Assembly (NCBI GenBank): GCA_023432655.1
Contig: JAEYUK010000007.1
Span: forward strand, 1-6,665
Length of the DNA: 6,665 bases
Reading direction: 5' to 3'
Origin: Pseudomonadota bacterium
GTDB taxonomy: Bacteria > Bdellovibrionota > Bacteriovoracia > Bacteriovoracales > Bacteriovoracaceae
The notes under the pieces were generated by a model that made no database searches, was not told the DNA's origin, and saw nothing but the letters and a program-made list of their open reading frames with translations. The position numbers and the translations under genes were made by a program. Position 1 is the first letter of the stretch, and every line of letters begins with the position of its first letter. Positions 5,616-6,665 of the stretch are shown in pieces.

Positions 5616-6566
5616 CTATAATTCAAGACTTAAGGATTGCTGTATCTTAAGTTTTCTTTTGTTATAGGCCTTGGTCATTGAGATATTTTTGTGGCCCACA
5701 AAATCTGCCACTCGCTCTAAAGCATGACCTTTGTCCAGAAGCATACCAATGACTGTTGATCTGGCGGAGTGAATGGTGATACTTCCGGTTACACCAATTT
5801 TTTTAGCATATCTCTTGATGATGTAATTCAGAGATTTAGGATCCAAGGCTTTATTGAGTTCCCCAGAATAAGCATTTCGTGTGGGTCGAAAAATGTAATC
5901 TTGAGGCCCCATAGGATAATTTCGGGCTTCACACCATCTTAGATATTCACCTAAGGCGGCCAGAGCTTTAGGGTTTAAAGGTGTAACCATCTCCTGGGCA
6001 CCCTTGGCCTGATAACGAATCACAGTAAACCCGTTTTCTTCATCTAATGAATTAAAACGCAAATGGGAAACCTCCCGATGTCTCATCCCGGTAGTGAAGA
6101 ATAAAGTTAAAATGGCCTTATGGAGTTTTCCCGAACCAGTTTCAGTATCTATGGCATTAAGAAGGTCAGTCACTTGTTCATCGGAGAGATCCTGAGTCCT
6201 CACTTCTTTAGGGATACTAAAACGTTTCACCCGTGAGACGGGATTTTTATCAATCAGATCCTGATCCATTAAATATTCATAAAAAGACCAGAGGCTCGCG
6301 AGAATTCTATTAACACTCCTTTGGGAGTACTCTTCTTTTAAAAGATGATCCTTAAACGCCACAAGATGGGCGTGCTCAGCTTGAAGTTCATTGAGTCTGG
6401 GGAAAGCTTCCTGAAGGAAATGCAAAAACTTCCTCAGGTCCCTGGTATAAGCATCGCGAGTGTGTTCAGAAGAAAAGTTATGGATAAACCCATAATAGAG
6501 TTTATTGCGGTCCTGACGCGTAACCCGGTCTAAGGCAAATCCTGAAAAATTTTGAAGGGAGTTCAT
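5616..6566 (-). CDS. Tyrosine recombinase/integrase (XerC/XerD-like)
   Basis: A 316-residue site-specific recombinase of the phage-integrase family, which cuts and rejoins DNA through a 3'-phosphotyrosine. An N-terminal SAM-like/core-binding domain covers about 22-110 (HTRDAYTRDLRKFL; RSVNRILASLWSFYEYL). The catalytic domain follows with the full active site: R162 (TTGMRHREVSHLR), K188 in the beta-hairpin (YQAKGAQE), H266 and R269 (HSARS), H292 (VGHKN) and nucleophile Y301 (TKAYNKR). Length and layout fit XerC/D, but Xer dimer-resolution and mobile-element integrases cannot be separated from sequence alone. The second box reads HSAR rather than the HxLRH usual in Xer proteins, which leans toward a divergent or element-borne enzyme. 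ATG 6566 has AAGGA six bases upstream and overlaps the preceding gene's stop as ATGA, so it is the distal gene of an operon. Confidence 0.9.
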   Translation of the reverse strand: MNSLQNFSGFALDRVTRQDRNKLYYGFIHNFSSEHTRDAYTRDLRKFLHFLQEAFPRLNELQAEHAHLVAFKDHLLKEEYSQRSVNRILASLWSFYEYLMDQDLIDKNPVSRVKRFSIPKEVRTQDLSDEQVTDLLNAIDTETGSGKLHKAILTLFFTTGMRHREVSHLRFNSLDEENGFTVIRYQAKGAQEMVTPLNPKALAALGEYLRWCEARNYPMGPQDYIFRPTRNAYSGELNKALDPKSLNYIIKRYAKKIGVTGSITIHSARSTVIGMLLDKGHALERVADFVGHKNISMTKAYNKRKLKIQQSLSLEL

Positions 6567-6665
6567 TTCATTTCCTTATGATTTCTTGTCCAATCAATAC
6601 AGAATGCCATCACGGCCCAATCATTTCTTGGAAGAAGACGGTGAAGATCCTTAGTAGAGTAGGCC
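6563..6665 (-). CDS. 3' end of an unidentified gene upstream of the recombinase (partial)
   Basis: On the minus strand one frame is open from the window edge to TGA at 6565-6563 and gives 33 residues, ending DWTRNHKEMK. The stop overlaps the recombinase start as ATGA, the classic mark of a coupled operon, and the other two frames in this strand hit stops. The fragment has a helix-like stretch (NDWAVMAFCIDW) but I recognise no family. It carries no T-x-x-Y-x-H-type nucleophile segment, so it does not look like the C-terminus of a second tyrosine recombinase. Most of the gene lies outside the window. Confidence 0.6.
   Translation of the reverse strand, partial: AYSTKDLHRLLPRNDWAVMAFCIDWTRNHKEMK

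Overview
The window looks like a piece of chromosome from a moderately AT-rich Gram-negative bacterium (roughly 40% GC by eye). The best guess is a Bdellovibrionota-type relative (Bdellovibrio/Bacteriovorax-like). That guess is an inference from gene style only: a signal-peptide protein, a membrane protein with cyclic-nucleotide domains, and a pseudopilin-like protein with an extended acidic tail. There is no rRNA or marker gene here to prove it.

Layout, left to right. (1) A plus-strand cupin/JmjC-type Fe(II)/2-oxoglutarate oxygenase (RoxA/cupin_4-like) ends at 881. Its reading frame continues upstream of the only usable start (GTG at 153) into family-like sequence, and then meets an in-frame TAG at codon 3 after an ATG at 9. 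(2) Converging on it from the minus strand, with a 9-nt tail overlap, is a LysE/ArgO amino-acid exporter with a strong Shine-Dalgarno. (3) Upstream of that is a minus-strand DUF938/METTL26-type SAM methyltransferase. (4) A strong intrinsic terminator at 2278-2305 closes the next minus-strand gene, a small secreted protein with two cysteines that I do not recognise. Its ribosome-binding site can pair with an upstream anti-SD. (5) The central unit is a two-gene minus-strand operon joined by a TTGA overlap. It encodes a 681/682-residue inner-membrane protein (PqqD-like N-domain, degenerate M50/S2P-like membrane core, two cyclic-nucleotide-binding domains) followed by a GspG-like pseudopilin-domain protein that lacks a prepilin signal and ends in a Gly-Tyr pentapeptide repeat. 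(6) At the right edge is a complete XerC/D-type tyrosine recombinase, whose start overlaps (ATGA) the end of a further minus-strand gene that runs off the window.

The most unusual content is the operon in (5). The membrane core keeps the downstream landmarks of YydH-like M50 peptidases (V-S-D, N-P-x-x-R-x-D) but has F-Q-G-L-L where the zinc motif HExxH should be. Both sensor domains keep the Glu and Arg expected for cyclic nucleotide binding. The likely picture, which is inference, is a catalytically dead S2P-like scaffold controlled by cyclic nucleotide and paired with a periplasmic pseudopilin-like partner. No CRISPR array, tRNA, rRNA or insertion sequence is visible.
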